Shown: positions 45,318-57,457, counted from the stretch's first letter. The stretch: DNA of 64,000 nucleotides from Tricholoma matsutake (GCA_026075535.2 AP026546.1:10354001-10418000), one strand, 5' to 3'. The notes: generated from the sequence alone by a model not told the origin. A program made the numbers and translations.

Positions 45318-46159
45318 TGATGATTAAGATGATCAAAGGAAGATCAAGGACAATGATGATTCCAGAGGTTTCTTGTCGATTGAGAAAACTCATAGAAGCT
45401 TAGATGGTTTTAGATGATAGATCAGATGCTTAGAACTGTATATGAGATGATATGTGAAGATAATTTCTTTTTTTTCCAAGTAGATACTACAGAGTTTTAT
45501 ATGTTTTAAAAAACTTCCTGACATGGAATGAGAAACATGTATAGAACATGAGGCAAAAGATATGAGTTAAGGCACGAGGCCAAAAAGGAGACTGGAATCC
45601 AAACAAGAAAGAGATATATCATATGATGAACAAGTAATAAAGGGTATAGAGCTAAAAAGGGACTGTCCTTTGTGTATAAACTGCGCTAAGTCTTGCAATA
45701 ATTCATCCAGCGGGTTCTGTATGCGATAGGGACTTGGAACAAGGCTGACCTACTATCAGCAGCTTTGAGCACGAGTTGGAATACTTCCTGGCGCATGCTA
45801 TTCCACCATATAGATAACAAATGCAGTGCCCAATGTTGCTCATAGTCTCTTGATATTGATCGATAATGCTCGACGATGGTCAATGATGTTCGATTGCGGT
45901 TGTGGCTATTCAAAGTTGATCGGGGATGTTCAATGGTCATTTAGAGGGATCTTAGAGGCTTTCAATGTAGTCCTAAGGTTGTGCGATGTGGTTTCTTGGT
46001 ACAATAGATGTCACTGGTGATGTTTTGATGCAGTTGATATGATATCATGATTGATAGACTGGGTCGCGCTGTGTCTGGGACATCGTAGGAGTTAGCCAAT
46101 GTGATTAGAATGTGGTTAAAGTGGTGAATGGGCCTTTGAGCCATGGAGACAACCTATCA
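45318..46159. mobile_element. Unclassified TGATGATG...CCTATCA element nested in the MITE (842 bp)
   Basis: It begins TGATGATTAAG and ends CCTATCA. Flanks CCAT and CCGT look like a 4-bp duplication with one CpG-type change. It shares internal sequence (ACATGAGGC, ATGATGAA, ACTGTCCTT) with 57458-58778. TG...CA ends suggest an LTR-like element, but no coding partner is seen. Confidence 0.65.
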
Positions 46160-46284
46160 CCGTACCTGCATGGGTAGGGGTACGGTGTTACCACAGGTTT
46201 TTGCAGGTTACCCATGGTTATCCGTGGGTATTGATATGAATATGTATTTTAATAATCTAATTACACTAAATTAATATATAGAAA

Positions 46285-46845
46285 GTGACCCCCCTGCTTG
46301 CATTTGCAGTGAGAGAGGGGGGGGGTGCTGCCTGTAGTCATCATTTGATCCCCATTTCCACCCCACCAGCAGTTGCTCATGGTGGCAGTTGGGTCCTCGG
46401 GTCCTCCTCCTGGTCATCATCGTCATTCCACCCACTGTCCACCCCATGAGCAGGTGCTCATGAGGCTGGGGCGGGTGGTGTGCTGTCGTGACGTGGTGGC
46501 ATTGGCATGGGGTCATTCCATGTGAGTTCCTCGTTCCAAGGGAATTCCAACCTAGGAAATGAAAGAAACAAAATAGTTAGTTTACAAAAAAAGAAACAAA
46601 CAAAAAAAAAACTTACCATGGGCCCAAATGATGCAATCACATCGTTTGGGCCCAGGTGACGTGGCACTGTTGGATGTGTGTCATTAGCTGATGTTGTCTG
46701 TTGTTATCAGTAGTTTAGAACCTGAAAAAGAAGAAACATAATCAGTTAGTTTACAAAAAACAAGAAATGAAACACAAAAAAACTTACTATAGGCCCAAAT
46801 GATGATTCACGTCATTTGGGCCATGCTATGGTGGTGGTTGGATCA
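46285..46845. repeat. Hairpins and minisatellite units inside the MITE
   Basis: A C-run/G-run hairpin (46290-46323), GAGCAGTTGCTC-type units (46370-46480) and two GGCCCAAATGATG...CATCGTTTGGGCC inverted pairs near 46620 and 46795. Confidence 0.65.
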
Positions 46846-47829
46846 TCATATAGTTTAGAATTAGACGTGTCATGAGTAATCAACAAGGTCAGATGATCAC
46901 TCACCTGACCAAAATCCAGGTACTGGCATACCCACACATACCCGTAACACTGTGGAAAAGGGTACGGTGTTGCCTGGGCATGGCAATCCCATACCTGTAC
47001 CCATGCATACCCATGACTGGAAACACATGGTGTTACCCATACCCGTGCTGTGCCCTATCTTTGAGTGATGGCCCAAGAAGACTCATAACCATAGCCTTGT
47101 ACACCCATTCAGTTCCAAACCAGAACACACGAGGGATACCAGGTGAAGAAGTGAGAGACTTGTAAACCTTCCATTCCTGGGCAAGTTTCAGATGATCTGA
47201 GTCCAAAGATTCCATCTTCACTGCCACACACTCTCCATTAATGACATTGCATAGATATATGTCTCCTGTATTACAGAATATTTGTTAAGATGAATATTGC
47301 AAGAGAAACAACTTGAAACGCACCAAAAGATCCTGAACCAATCTTTTTATGAAGCCTATGCTTTCCACACACTCTGAATACACCAGGAGGTAGATCTCCC
47401 ATCCCTCTGCGTAGCAAGCAATAAGTGCTGAGAGGAATTAGTGGGGAGACAATTGAGCGATAGTTGAATGACCCACGTGTTGATAATGCAGATGTTTCAA
47501 GTTTGAGTATGCTTACATAAGCCACTTTTCTTGGTGATCTAGCAATGTGTTAAAGGGTATACCACAAGACACTGTTCAATTTTGTAGAACAAGGTAGGAA
47601 AGCACTACACAAGCATGATACAAGTACAACTTTACTATACAAAACAAGCACAATACAAGTACACACAAGATATTTGTAGCAATTCAAAGGAAACATCTGT
47701 GAGCAGCCAGTGAGTCATCGAAATTGAATACCAAAGGAATGTCTGAAGTAGAAAACCATCAAGCATGCAAATTCAGGCATGGGATAACAAGCTGGATGAC
47801 TCTGATCCCCAGTCAGTCAGCTCCTTCAG

Positions 47830-49472
47830 TTGCAATGAACCTGTCAATAACATCTTATCATTGAGTATCAGTGTGTTCATGATGAACCAATTCGGCCAAG
47901 ATGTCAGTGTTGTCATCAAATTTGATGGCTGGATCATTCTCATCAGTAAGAATTCCTTCAGTGAAGCTGAAAGGGTCTTTGGAGAACCCAAATTTCAACA
48001 TCTGCAGCACCTCCATGAGGACAGGGCTAAGCCTGTTGTGATGAACAGTGTCTGTTTCACCACTAGATGAAAATGCACATTCACAAGGCATGGATGATGC
48101 TTAGATAGCCAGATAATCCATCACAATAGCAAAGACTGTTGGGAAATCCTCACGGTGCATCTATGCAGATATTGAGTGGTGTGTTTAGCTGTTGAAGATG
48201 CTTGGATCATGTGCTTCTCAAAATTTCAGAATATCAGTGTCAAGCTTAGCCAGAGTGCCAAAAGCATATGTGGAATACTCTTAATTGACACTCTGAGTGT
48301 CAAGGCTGTTGTCAGCCCAATTCATTTCATTGTCATTGTCAGGAGTTAAACACAATGGAAGGCCGAGATTGACATATCCAAGCGAGGTTTTTGTGTGAGG
48401 AGCAATGGCTCGTGCTGGGATGGCACTTTGCTGAGTTTGCTCATTCAACTTCCTGTGGTACTTTTCCATCTATTGTGTGAGGATTAGTGTGTGCTCTAGC
48501 ACTGTAAAGCTGTAAAGTGACCTACCAGTTTCTTGATCGTATTCTCTGCCATCTTGGTGTATCTGTTATCCCAATGTTCCACAATCCATGACATACACAT
48601 CCCAGGATGAACAACTGAAATGGTTTAGACCATGTTAAGCACTTGAAAGTAGTCATACTCACACATGGCTACAACATATGTGTCAGTATCATCCATCTGC
48701 TTGTAATATTTCATTGTGAAATTGAGACCAATTTTGATTGCAGGACTGAGATGTGCATTTTTCTTAGTGAGTTGTTCCCAGCACAACATGAATCATTCAA
48801 ATGATGGAATGGCGCCAGCTAGAATGGGTGTTTTATCTTTTGACATGACTTGCTGCACCTCGTGCGGGAACTGTAGTATTGTTATGAGTGTGGATCAGCA
48901 ATGTTTCAGTGAAGACAACATACCTGAAGAACACCGATGATGTATGTAATCTGTTCCCATTCCTTGCTAGACATTCAGAACTTCTGAAGCTCCCTTCTAT
49001 CTGGAGATTCCATGTTGATGTAGTGTTTGAGGGGCTAGTTTTGACAGGTCACTGATAAGCTGCCAGAGGTGAAAGCAAACTTACTTGATGAAATTCCCAA
49101 AGATGAGTCAGCATTTGATAAGTGCTGTCCCACTGTGTCTTAATGTCTCGAAGCAGTTGCTTGGGCTCAATGGAGATAGCAGATCCTTGTGCATCTTTCC
49201 ACCAGCCATACTGGTTCCCACCTTTGATAATGTTGGTAAAACATTCAAATTGTTGTCCAGAAAAACATATTTTTCTGATAAGCCCTTGGGCTTTGCTGAG
49301 CAGATCACCATGAGATCAATCCTCAAGGGAAGTGTTGATGTTGGTGCCATCATCACCACCTTCATCTGAGTCACTGCCCTCATCTGAGTCACCCTTGCCA
49401 TCCTGCTCATCCGCTTGAGTATCAGTGTCGACACCATTGTTCAAGGCTTTGATAGTGTGTTTCACACAGGTG
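47830..49472 (-). pseudogene. Second hAT transposase, C-terminal half
   Basis: It continues from 55318 across the gypsy insertion. It shows KHTIKALNNGVDT, an acidic stretch, LLRDIKTQWDSTYQMLTHLW (the hAT RDVxTRWxSTxxML motif), and near the end the dimerisation region FPTVFAIVMDYLAI and PCECAFSSSGETDTVHHNRL. Stops and frameshifts are present. It is distinct from the hAT gene at 28079. Confidence 0.75.
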
Positions 49473-49477
49473 TTGAT

Positions 49478-49879
49478 TGTTAGGGTGACACCCACTATCT
49501 GCTAGCTAAGACTGTGCGGGTTCTCTCTACAAGAAGGGGGCGGGATCCACGCGCATGATGGGGAAATTGATGGTTTTGATGCGAGGGGTTATTAATAGGT
49601 AAGTTTGTTGAGATAGGCCTTTCACACTGAAAATGTAGGTGGAATACCTAAGAGAACACAACTAGGGTCCCCTAGGCATATATTTAGGGTTTATATACTA
49701 TGTTACATATATTGTACATTGTTGTTACCGACGCACTCATACATGCACATACATTTTGATGTGTGTGAAATAAAATTCTCATGCTATCAAAATGTAGCGT
49801 CATTTGGCATCATGTAGCGTAATTCGACATAATAAAATAAAAATGAAAGTTTATTAGGTAATGGGGTGGTTTCCTAACA
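49478..49879 (-). repeat. 3' LTR of A3
   Basis: It differs from 54916-55317 at about 16 bases. By eye, all but one are CG/TG/CA-type. Confidence 0.95.
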
Positions 49880-49890
49880 TTACCCCCCTT

Positions 49891-51048
49891 TTATGCCTCA
49901 ACTTCCAGGTGAGAAAATATTATGTTTGTCCCCTCTGTGAAATTTTGGTAAGGCTGGAATTTCATCCCCTCATACACCATTCTCACAATGCGACGCGGAG
50001 CATTTGGATTACGTTTAAAGAATTGGGCGATCGCGTTATGCACTCGCTTACAATTCTCTTTGGGTTCCCATGAATTATTTTTGTTGGTATAGTTTTTCCA
50101 CTTTATTAAGAACTCCAATTTGTTCCGTCAAAGATGTGAGTCTAGAATTTCTTCAACTATGTATTCTGGAGCACCTTCTACTATTATCGGAGGTTGCGGA
50201 GTAGTTTGTTGGCCAGGAATAGTGGGTGGACGGTAAGGGCGTAGGCGGGATACGTTAATCTCGGGATCAATCTTAAATGATCAGGGTAATTTTAGCACTA
50301 CCGCATTAGGCAAGATCACTTTAGAGATCGCATATGGGCCAACTTGTTTCTCCATAAGTTTCTTCGAAGGTTGTGGAATATTCAGGTCCTTGGTACTTAG
50401 CCATACCAAGTCACCAACTTTGTACTCTGGAGCACGTGCTTGAGTACAATCTGCATGTCGCATCATGTCATCACGTGCTTTCTTCAATGCTGCCTCTGCT
50501 TCCTCTTGTACCCTTTGCATCTTAGATACAAAATCTTCTACCGACTGTACTTTGACTTCCCTTCTGGGTTCCACTCCCATGCGAGGATGATATCCATAAT
50601 TCGCGAAAAAGGGTGACATACAAGTAGCCAAATGGAATTTGTTATTGTGGGAAAATTTGGCAATTGCCAACCATTCGGGCCAGTCAGTTTGTCGGTAGTT
50701 GACAAACATACATAGGTACTGCTCCAACTCCTGATTCATTCTCTCTGTCTGCCCATCAGTCTGCGGGTGATATGCCGTAGATAATTTAGTTTGAATTCCC
50801 AATATGTTGTTTAGTTCTCACATAAACACGGAAGCAAATTGTGGTCCATGATCAGAGATAACGGTATTGGGTAACCCATGTAACCGCCATACCTGATTTA
50901 GATAGAGGCGCACCAAGCCCAATGATGAGGTTTCTGTAGTAGTAGGAATAATATGGACCTCCTTTGTGAAGCGGTCGCATACTATGAATATTGCATCGTA
51001 CCCTTGAGCCTTGGGTAATCTGGTAATAAAATCCACAGATATATCTCA
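49891..51048 (-). pseudogene. A3 integrase core and chromodomain
   Basis: Open pieces are 50818-51036 (VDFITRLPKAQGYDAIF, CDRFTKE, ISDHGPQFAS), 50281-50802 (TDGQTERMNQELEQYL, GPYAISKVI) and 49891-50118 (chromodomain end). They are separated by TGA codons at FM-stop-EL, LP-stop-SF and HL-stop-RN, each CGA in A1. The first two catalytic Asp residues are present. Confidence 0.87.
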
Positions 51049-52068
51049 CCACAGCGCTTTAGGTATAGGGTTTGGCATTAATTTTCCTGCAGGTTTCTCT
51101 GGAAATTTCTTCCCCCTCATGGACATATCACATCCATCCACATACCCCAACACATACTTTGAAATTCCGGGCCACCAATAATTTCTCATTACTAATTCCA
51201 ATGTCTTCCATCTTCCTGGGTGTCCGGCAATCGGCATATTGTGATGTAACCAGACAATCTCCCTTCGCAAATCCTGATCCTTCAGTACATACACTTTTCC
51301 TCGAAACAACACCAACCCTTGTTCCTCAGCCCATTCATCTCCTTTGATATTACCTTTCTTCTCTCCCTTCAGAGCTTTCACGGCTTCCACTACTTCATTG
51401 TCCATTTCCGAACATTGTCTAATTTTAGACAACATTTCCGTTTCTGAGCTATCTATTAATAGATGCCCTTGACACATAGCGCAAATGCAAAAGTATTCGG
51501 GTTTGAGTAAGGTAACATTTTTATTGTCCTCCTCCTCCCCCCTTTTATGATCAATACATCTGGATAAGGCATCTGCTTTCCTCATTAAGCTTCCCGCTTT
51601 ATGGACCAAGTGAAAGTTGAAACGCGATAGGAATAGTGCCCAATGCGCTTGCTGGCGATTAAGCTTTTTAGCGGACATGAAGTATTGCAGATTTTGATGA
51701 TCCATCCAGATCTCAATTTGATGTGTACATCCCTCCAAATAATGCCTCCACACCTCCAATGCTCATATTATCCCCAACATCTCTTTGTCATGCACATCAT
51801 AATTCCTCTCCACATCATTCAACCCTTTTGACAAGTATGCACAAGGATGCCATTTGTCATCTTTGCACAGCATTGATAATACTGCTCCAGTAGCAAAATC
51901 GGATGCATCGGATTCCACTCGCAAAGGGCGTGTGAAATCTACTGGGGCTAATATTAGTCCCTCCACAAACTTCCTCTTCAACTCCTCAAACGCTGTCTGC
52001 TGGTGCTCTCCCCAGTCATTCATCATATTTTGAAAGGTTGGGGGACTATTAGTCATCCTGAAAAACAT
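51049..52068 (-). pseudogene. A3 RT remnant, RNase H and integrase zinc region
   Basis: [17 protein letters not shown] joins directly to [13 protein letters not shown], an in-frame deletion that removes the RT catalytic Asp pair. RNase H follows ([14 protein letters not shown], a TGA after MLGII, then MDHQNLQYF). The zinc region is complete in length (WLHHNMPIAGHPGRW, RNYWWPG), but its last Cys is Ser (CDMS where A1 has CDTC). Confidence 0.88.
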
Positions 52069-52155
52069 GACAAGTGGCTTGAAGGATCCTCGACGCGTGG
52101 CAAATGCAGCCTTCCACTCATCTCCTTTCTTTATTCGTACATTGTTGTATCCCCA

Positions 52156-53425
52156 TCATAAATCCAATTTTGTAAAGACCTTGGCTTTTCCCACCTTATC
52201 AATCATTTCTGAGATCAATGGTAGGGGGTATGCATTCTTCACTGTCCACTCATTCAGATACCTATATTTGGTACACATCCTCTTTCTTTGGTCTTTTTTG
52301 GGCACAAAGAATATTGGTGATGTCTGCGGTGATTTCGAAGGTTGTATGTATCCTTTGCACAATTGCTCCTTCAGGAATGCATCCACTTCTTCTTGTTCCA
52401 TCGGAGATAATGGATATACCTTCGACTTCTTCAGCACAAACCCTGGCTTCATCTCAATCGCATGATCCCATGGCTTCCACACTGGCATTTGCTCAGACTC
52501 CTTCTTTTTGGAACACTGACAAATGTTCATGATACACTTTTGGCACCCATTCCTCCACTGACTTCTCCACCTTCATGATATTCTTGTCCCACAACTGTCC
52601 TCCACGAACTGCTCTAAAGGTTTGCTTCTGCTCTTCTTTCTCGATCATGATCGGAACTTCCCCATTTGGCATTTCCTCATCCTCCACTTCCTCCATCATA
52701 ACAGAATACTTCCTCAGACGTTCTTTCTCTTTCTTTTTCCTTTTTTCTTTCTTCATCTTCCTCCCATACACATTACATTCCTTAGGACAATGAGTCATTT
52801 GTACTTTCCCAGTTTTCCAATCAATTTCGGGATTATGCTTCCATAACCACGGACATCCTATTATTAGATTGGTTTTCCCAAGATCGCATACTTCAAATAC
52901 GGCTCGCTCCTGATGCTCCTGATACTTTAGTACCATAGTCACCTCCTCCTTGATAGTTCCTCCACGATTGACTGTTCCATCAATATTGTACACCATTATA
53001 GGTTGTGCCAGCTTGCATGTGTTAATACCGTTTCCGGTAATTAAGGATCGATTAATAAATGATCCTGTAGCACCACTGTCAAGCAACGCTTCCACATCAA
53101 TAGCTGCATGCATGTCCACTGTCTTCAGTCCCACAGTCAAGGTGATTTCAGGTTCTATTCGTGCAGAGCAAATAAAGAATTTAGGGGTTTTTGGAAATGA
53201 CATGTGACAATTTTCTTTGTTGCGTGATTCGCAACAGTTGTACTCCTCCTCGATTTCCTTTTCTGATTTACTCTGGGTTTCCTCAGATACTAATACATTG
53301 TAACGATTCTGGGTCACCAATGGGGAAACCTTCACTGGGACTCTTCCACAAAATTCTCCTGCTTGCCTTCCTCCTGCTTCACTTCCTCGATTGTAGCTCC
53401 CCTGATCTTTCTCTTCTGCTTGCAA
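52156..53425 (-). pseudogene. A3 protease, linker and RT fingers
   Basis: The 310-codon frame 53425-52493 overlaps the gag end in the -1 frame and carries LLDSGATGSFINRS and CPWLWKHNPEIDW. It runs into a frameshift near 52505 (extra bases in a T-run). The next piece (52530-52156) has [17 protein letters not shown] and [11 protein letters not shown], and ends at a TGA (52156-52158) in DLRWGYNN. Confidence 0.87.
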
Positions 53426-54429
53426 TACTTAGAAATGTGTCCTAACTGCCCACAGTTAAAACATTTAAGTGGGGCTCATCTCCCCACTTGATCAACCTCC
53501 ATTGCCTCTGCTGGTGCTGCTGACTCTGTAACTATAGGTGTCACTGCCATGGCCGGTGGCTGTGCCCTCGGAGCTTGCGCCTGAGGCGCCTTTCCTTTCT
53601 CGGACTTTCCTCCTGATGACTTTCCAAATTTACTACTTCCATACATCAACTTTGACTCCACCTGTTCCTGCCGATATTGCCAGTCAAGGCGCACTGCCCA
53701 ATTATACCACTCATCCAACTTCTCTGGCATAGAAGGTAGTTGGTAGATAGACTTGAATAAAGAGGGATTTAATCCTGCTTTCAAAAACTCTACCAACACG
53801 GCTTCTCCCATGTCCGTTTGCGAAGCTTCTGCTTTGAACTGCAAAATAAATTCATCCGCCATTAAGGAACCTTGGCGCATGGGCTTTAATTTAGCATTGG
53901 CTGTTGCCTTCCGATTAGGGTCTCCAAACTGTGCCTCCAATCTCTCCAGAAATTCCTTGAAGGTTGCAAATGGTTTATTTCCTGCGGCAATTTGATTAAT
54001 AGCCTCATTTCTCCAGAACTGTGCTTTCCCCCCCTGAATGTATGAGAGAGCAAACATAATCCTAGACTCGGCTGTACGAAACTCGGGCTTCCTCCCATGG
54101 ATGTACAATACTATAGAGCTGATGAAGGATTTTGTATTCTCCATGGTGTTGTCAAAGATTTGCGGGGGTGCGTACTTAGGTAAGCGCACTTTTCCATTTC
54201 CGGATTTCTCCACCATCTCATCCTCCTGCGATATCCACTCCACCATTTCCTCCATCTCATCATCTCTTTCTCCTATCGTCTCTGGCTGTACTTCCACTTG
54301 TCTGGGCTGTGATGCTGCCAATACTGACACTAATTGTGACATTTGCGCTGTGAGCGCATCAATTTTTGCCTCTAGTGCTGGTATGGGAACAGGATTAGGA
54401 CCGGGATTAGAAGTTGAAGGTTCAGACAT
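53332..54429 (-). pseudogene. A3 Gag (365 codons, one TGA)
   Basis: ATG 54429 and stop TGA 53332-53334. Only one interruption, TGA at 53476-53478 (QVGR-stop-APLK), where A1 and A2 have an Arg codon. The knuckle CFNCGQLGHISKYC follows it. This defines the normal family A Gag length. Confidence 0.9.
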
Positions 54430-54902
54430 AATTGTAGAATCTGTGATGAATCACTTCTTCAACAAATTCAAAATTTTACTTCGAGACCTCTCCAAATGTC
54501 TACGGGTCACGTGATAAGGTTTGTCGAGGTTTGTCAATGGTTCATCGTTCGTCGGGCGCCTATTTTGACACTTCGGATCAACAACCCTTCCAACAGTGCC
54601 TGATCTCGGAGATATCACTGAATTCGGCTTGTAACTAAAATAGTCGTCCGAATAGAGTGATGTAAATCGTAACCAAACCAGATCTGATTGGTTGTCTGGT
54701 TGCAGCTGTCCTAATGATGAGTGCTGCCTCTCGATCACTGGCAGTCGCAATGTAAGGCGAGGCCTGGCGTTGGCTTATGAAAGAAAAGGTAGATTATGTA
54801 TATACAAGTACTTCCGGCTCGTGCCGAAAGGATGAGTAATTGGATGTGGCGCGGTGAAACAATGACGTATGCGCAAGTAAGAGAAGGCGCACTGATATGG
54901 GA

Positions 54903-54913
54903 AGTTGTGTTCT
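54903..54913 (-). other. Self-primer binding site of A3
   Basis: The plus strand reads AGTTGTGTTCT, with two bases (TC) between it and the LTR edge at 54916. It is identical over 11 nt to the predicted transcript start in the family A LTR and mismatched on both sides of it. Confidence 0.78.
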
Positions 54914-54915
54914 TC

Positions 54916-55317
54916 TGTTAGGGCGACACCCACTATCTGCTAGCTAAGACCGTGTGGGTTCTCTCTACAAGAAGGGGGCGGGATCTGCGCGCGTGATGGG
55001 GAAATTGATGGTTTTGATGCGAGGGGTTATTAATAGGTAAGTTTGTTGAGATAGGCCTTTCACACCGAAAATGTAGGTGCAATACCTAAGAGAACACAAC
55101 TAGGGTCCCCTAGGCATATATTTAGGGTTTATATACTATGTTACATATATTGTACATTGTTGTTACCGACGCACTCGTACATGTGCATACATTTTGATGC
55201 ATGCGAAATAAAATTCTCATGCTATCAAAATGTAGCATCATTTGGCATCATGTAGCATAATTCGACATAATAAAATAAAAATGAAAGTTTATTAGGTAAT
55301 GGGGTGGTTTCCTAACA
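54916..55317 (-). repeat. 5' LTR of A3 (402 bp)
   Basis: Partner of 49478-49879, followed by TTGAT. Confidence 0.95.
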
Positions 55318-56665
55318 TTGATGACATGGGGAAAGCACTGAATACAACAGTCTTTGAAATGGAAGGAGACCATGAGGTTTGAAGGAAGTTGCTTGTAGAT
55401 GTTGCTGAGTGAGCACAGGGAAGCATTGTTGTTTGGTGCCATGTCCAACGTCCAGTGGGAACCCTGAAATCATCATATTTATATTAGAGAAGCTACAACA
55501 TGACATGTTGAAAATCAATACTCACATCGCCCCCATTGACACCAGCATGATCAAGCAACTGATATACAGCTTGAGCGATCCTGGGACCAGTGTGCCATCT
55601 AGGCAGAGCATGAAATGCTAACAATGTCAATTTGAAGACAAGTCCTGCTCATTCTGCTGGGCACTCATATGCAATCCAGTGAATGGTGATGCAGATATAT
55701 GATCGACCGCGCCTATCAGACCACATGTTGGCAGTGAAGGGGAGTGCACTGACTGCATTCTGAAGTGCAAAGCTTAGTGCTGTACAAAAGATCCAGTCAG
55801 TAATCATACTTACCATCAACTCCCGTTTCAATTGTCCAAACCATACTCTCCATATATCAAGAATGGCTACATGAGTTTCAGACCAGTGAGGCATGTCTTC
55901 ATCTGTGTAGTCGTCGTGGAAAAGAGTCAGCAAATTACAAAACTCCACATTTTCAACAATGTTCAGTGACTGGTAGCATTATGAGAAATGGTTAAATGGA
56001 CATAGCTTAAACCTACCTGGTCATTTGCAGCAATGAAGCATACCAATTTTTGAAGAACTTGCTCAGGAGAAAAGGTGATCCAGGGCTTGACAGGAATGAT
56101 GGATGCCTGTGGCTTGATGGAGGGCAACGTTGTAATCCAGCCTTTCTCCTTGGCAAGCTTCAAGTAATCATCTTTGTAATAACAGTCGAGATGCTTTTGA
56201 AGGACTGTGTTAGAGGTCAAAGTAGTATATGTGAATCCACGTGAAGATGGCCATTTGATAGGAGCTTCCAAAGCTTTGAAGGCTTGCCTAAAATAAAGGT
56301 TCATGATGAAAAGGAAAGTTCATGAGAAAAAGGACACTCACTTGCAGCTCTTGCAGAACCTTGAGCCCTCTTGCCCCTTTGGAGTGAAGAAGTATGTGAT
56401 ATCAAGCGCTTTTGTCGATTGGATATCAGTTGAATCGACAGAGTGAAGCAATCTTGCAGGATGAACTTGGGGGTGTGCAGCTACAATTGCAAAATGTAAG
56501 TAACACTGAGGCAATTAAGAAAATGGTATCACCCTGAGCATGCTCAGGAACTTCAATGTTGGGTTCAGAACCTGAGATGTTGATGTCAATGGTCTTGTGT
56601 TCATCAGTGGTGGAGGTAGCAAGTGTAGATGACTTAGATTTGTCAGTGCATTTCCTGGGAGGCAT
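55318..56665 (-). pseudogene. Second hAT transposase, N-terminal half
   Basis: It starts MPPRKCTDKSKSS at 56665. It shows the end of a finger region (NTVLQKHLDCYYKDDYLKLA), PWITFSPEQVLQKLVCFIAA, SALPFTANMWSDRRGRSYIC (hAT motif), HALPRWHTGPRIAQAVYQL, an intron, and DCCIQCFPHVIN, where the gypsy element A3 is inserted. Joined to 49472-47830 it gives a near full-length transposase. Confidence 0.77.
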
Positions 56666-56869
56666 GGTAAGGAAGATGCAACTGAGGTTAGAGACCTGGA
56701 TCATAGTTTATATGTCTTTCTGGTTGCTGGATTCCCTTACTTAGATAGTGGGGCATAGGGGACCTGCTGAACGACTGCCATTTGGGGGAAAATGTCTAGG
56801 GGTCATAAGGGTAAGAACTAAGCATCTTTTTATGGAACATCTAGACCCTGAGTGATGTCCAAGTAGCTC

Positions 56870-57450
56870 CAAAGGTCAGAAGATGGTATAGCCATATCAT
56901 TTGTGTATGCAGCAAGCAAGGAGGTCTGCTGAAACTGGCAATACATGTGGGAACATGCCAGACAGCTGCGATGATATCTGACTCAAGGAAGTGAGCATCA
57001 GAAGCCAGAATATACTCTTGCGCAAGAAGACTTATCATGTGGAACATGACAGTCCCAGACACCTGCAGAGAGCTCCATTAGAATAATCAGAAAGTAGGAA
57101 ATAAAGTGGACTTACCTAAGATGACTGGCACAGAAAGCAGGAGATGAAATGCAGGTTCCTAATGTGAGTGAGATATATGAGCAGCTCCAATGGTCAGAAG
57201 GTGGCATTGTATGTACACACAGAGCACATGAGATAGCTGCAATGACACCTGACTCAAGGGAAAATGAGCAACAGAAGTCAGATATATTCCTGCATGAGAA
57301 GACTCACCATGGTTGGTAAACCTGTGGGGTGCATGGAATGTGACAGTCCCAGACATCCACAGAGAGCTTGATTAGAATAATCATAAAACCGAAAACGAAG
57401 CAGACTTACCTAAGATGAGGATCAAATGCAGTTTCCTAATGCAAGCGAGA
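56870..57450. repeat. Two tandem units of about 290 bp (third at 58779-58990)
   Basis: Each unit has CAGCTCCAAAGGTCAGAAG-like, CTGACTCAAGG, GACAGTCCCAGACA and GACTTACCTAAGATGA segments. The third unit is separated by the element at 57458-58778. No coding frame is seen. Confidence 0.7.
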
Positions 57451-57457
57451 TATATGA

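Larger units (their letters stand above)
45251..47057. mobile_element. hAT-type MITE with 8-bp duplication (1,807 bp)
   Basis: Ends TAGGGCATGGCATGGGTA and, inverted, TAGGGCACAGCACGGGTA. The target duplication TCTTTGAG is perfect (45243-45250 and 47058-47065) and lies inside the kinase coding sequence. The interior has GGGTA/TACCC repeats, minisatellite units, GGCCCAAATGATG hairpins and a nested element. No transposase. Confidence 0.88.
44690..47402 (-). pseudogene. Casein kinase I-like protein kinase, split by a MITE
   Basis: The N-lobe is at 47402-47058 (VFRVCGKHRLHKKIGSGSFG, an intron GTGCGT...TACAG, then AVKMESLDSDH, WFGTEWVYKAMVMSLLGPSL). After the insertion the C-lobe is at 45250-44690 (LKDLFAACNCTFTLKTVLKL, IEHIHLHHFVHCDIKPDNFL, IYIIDFGLT, IVIYFLHGSLPWQCLEG, GLPDEFHIFLDYM). 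The order is that of CK1 kinases. HCDIKPDNF replaces the usual HRD (Arg CGC to TGC). The C-lobe also has stops. Confidence 0.8.
49478..55317 (-). mobile_element. Ty3/gypsy family A, copy A3 (complete ends, 5,840 bp)
   Basis: Both LTRs (49478-49879 and 54916-55317) are 402 bp, with TGTTAGG/CCTAACA ends and a perfect target duplication TTGAT (49473-49477 and 55318-55322). About 390 bp are deleted in frame from RT, including the catalytic box. Seven or more TGA codons lie at positions where another copy has CGA. A3 keeps the 19 nt that A1 and A2 lost and keeps the integrase Asp (ISDHG). Confidence 0.95.
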
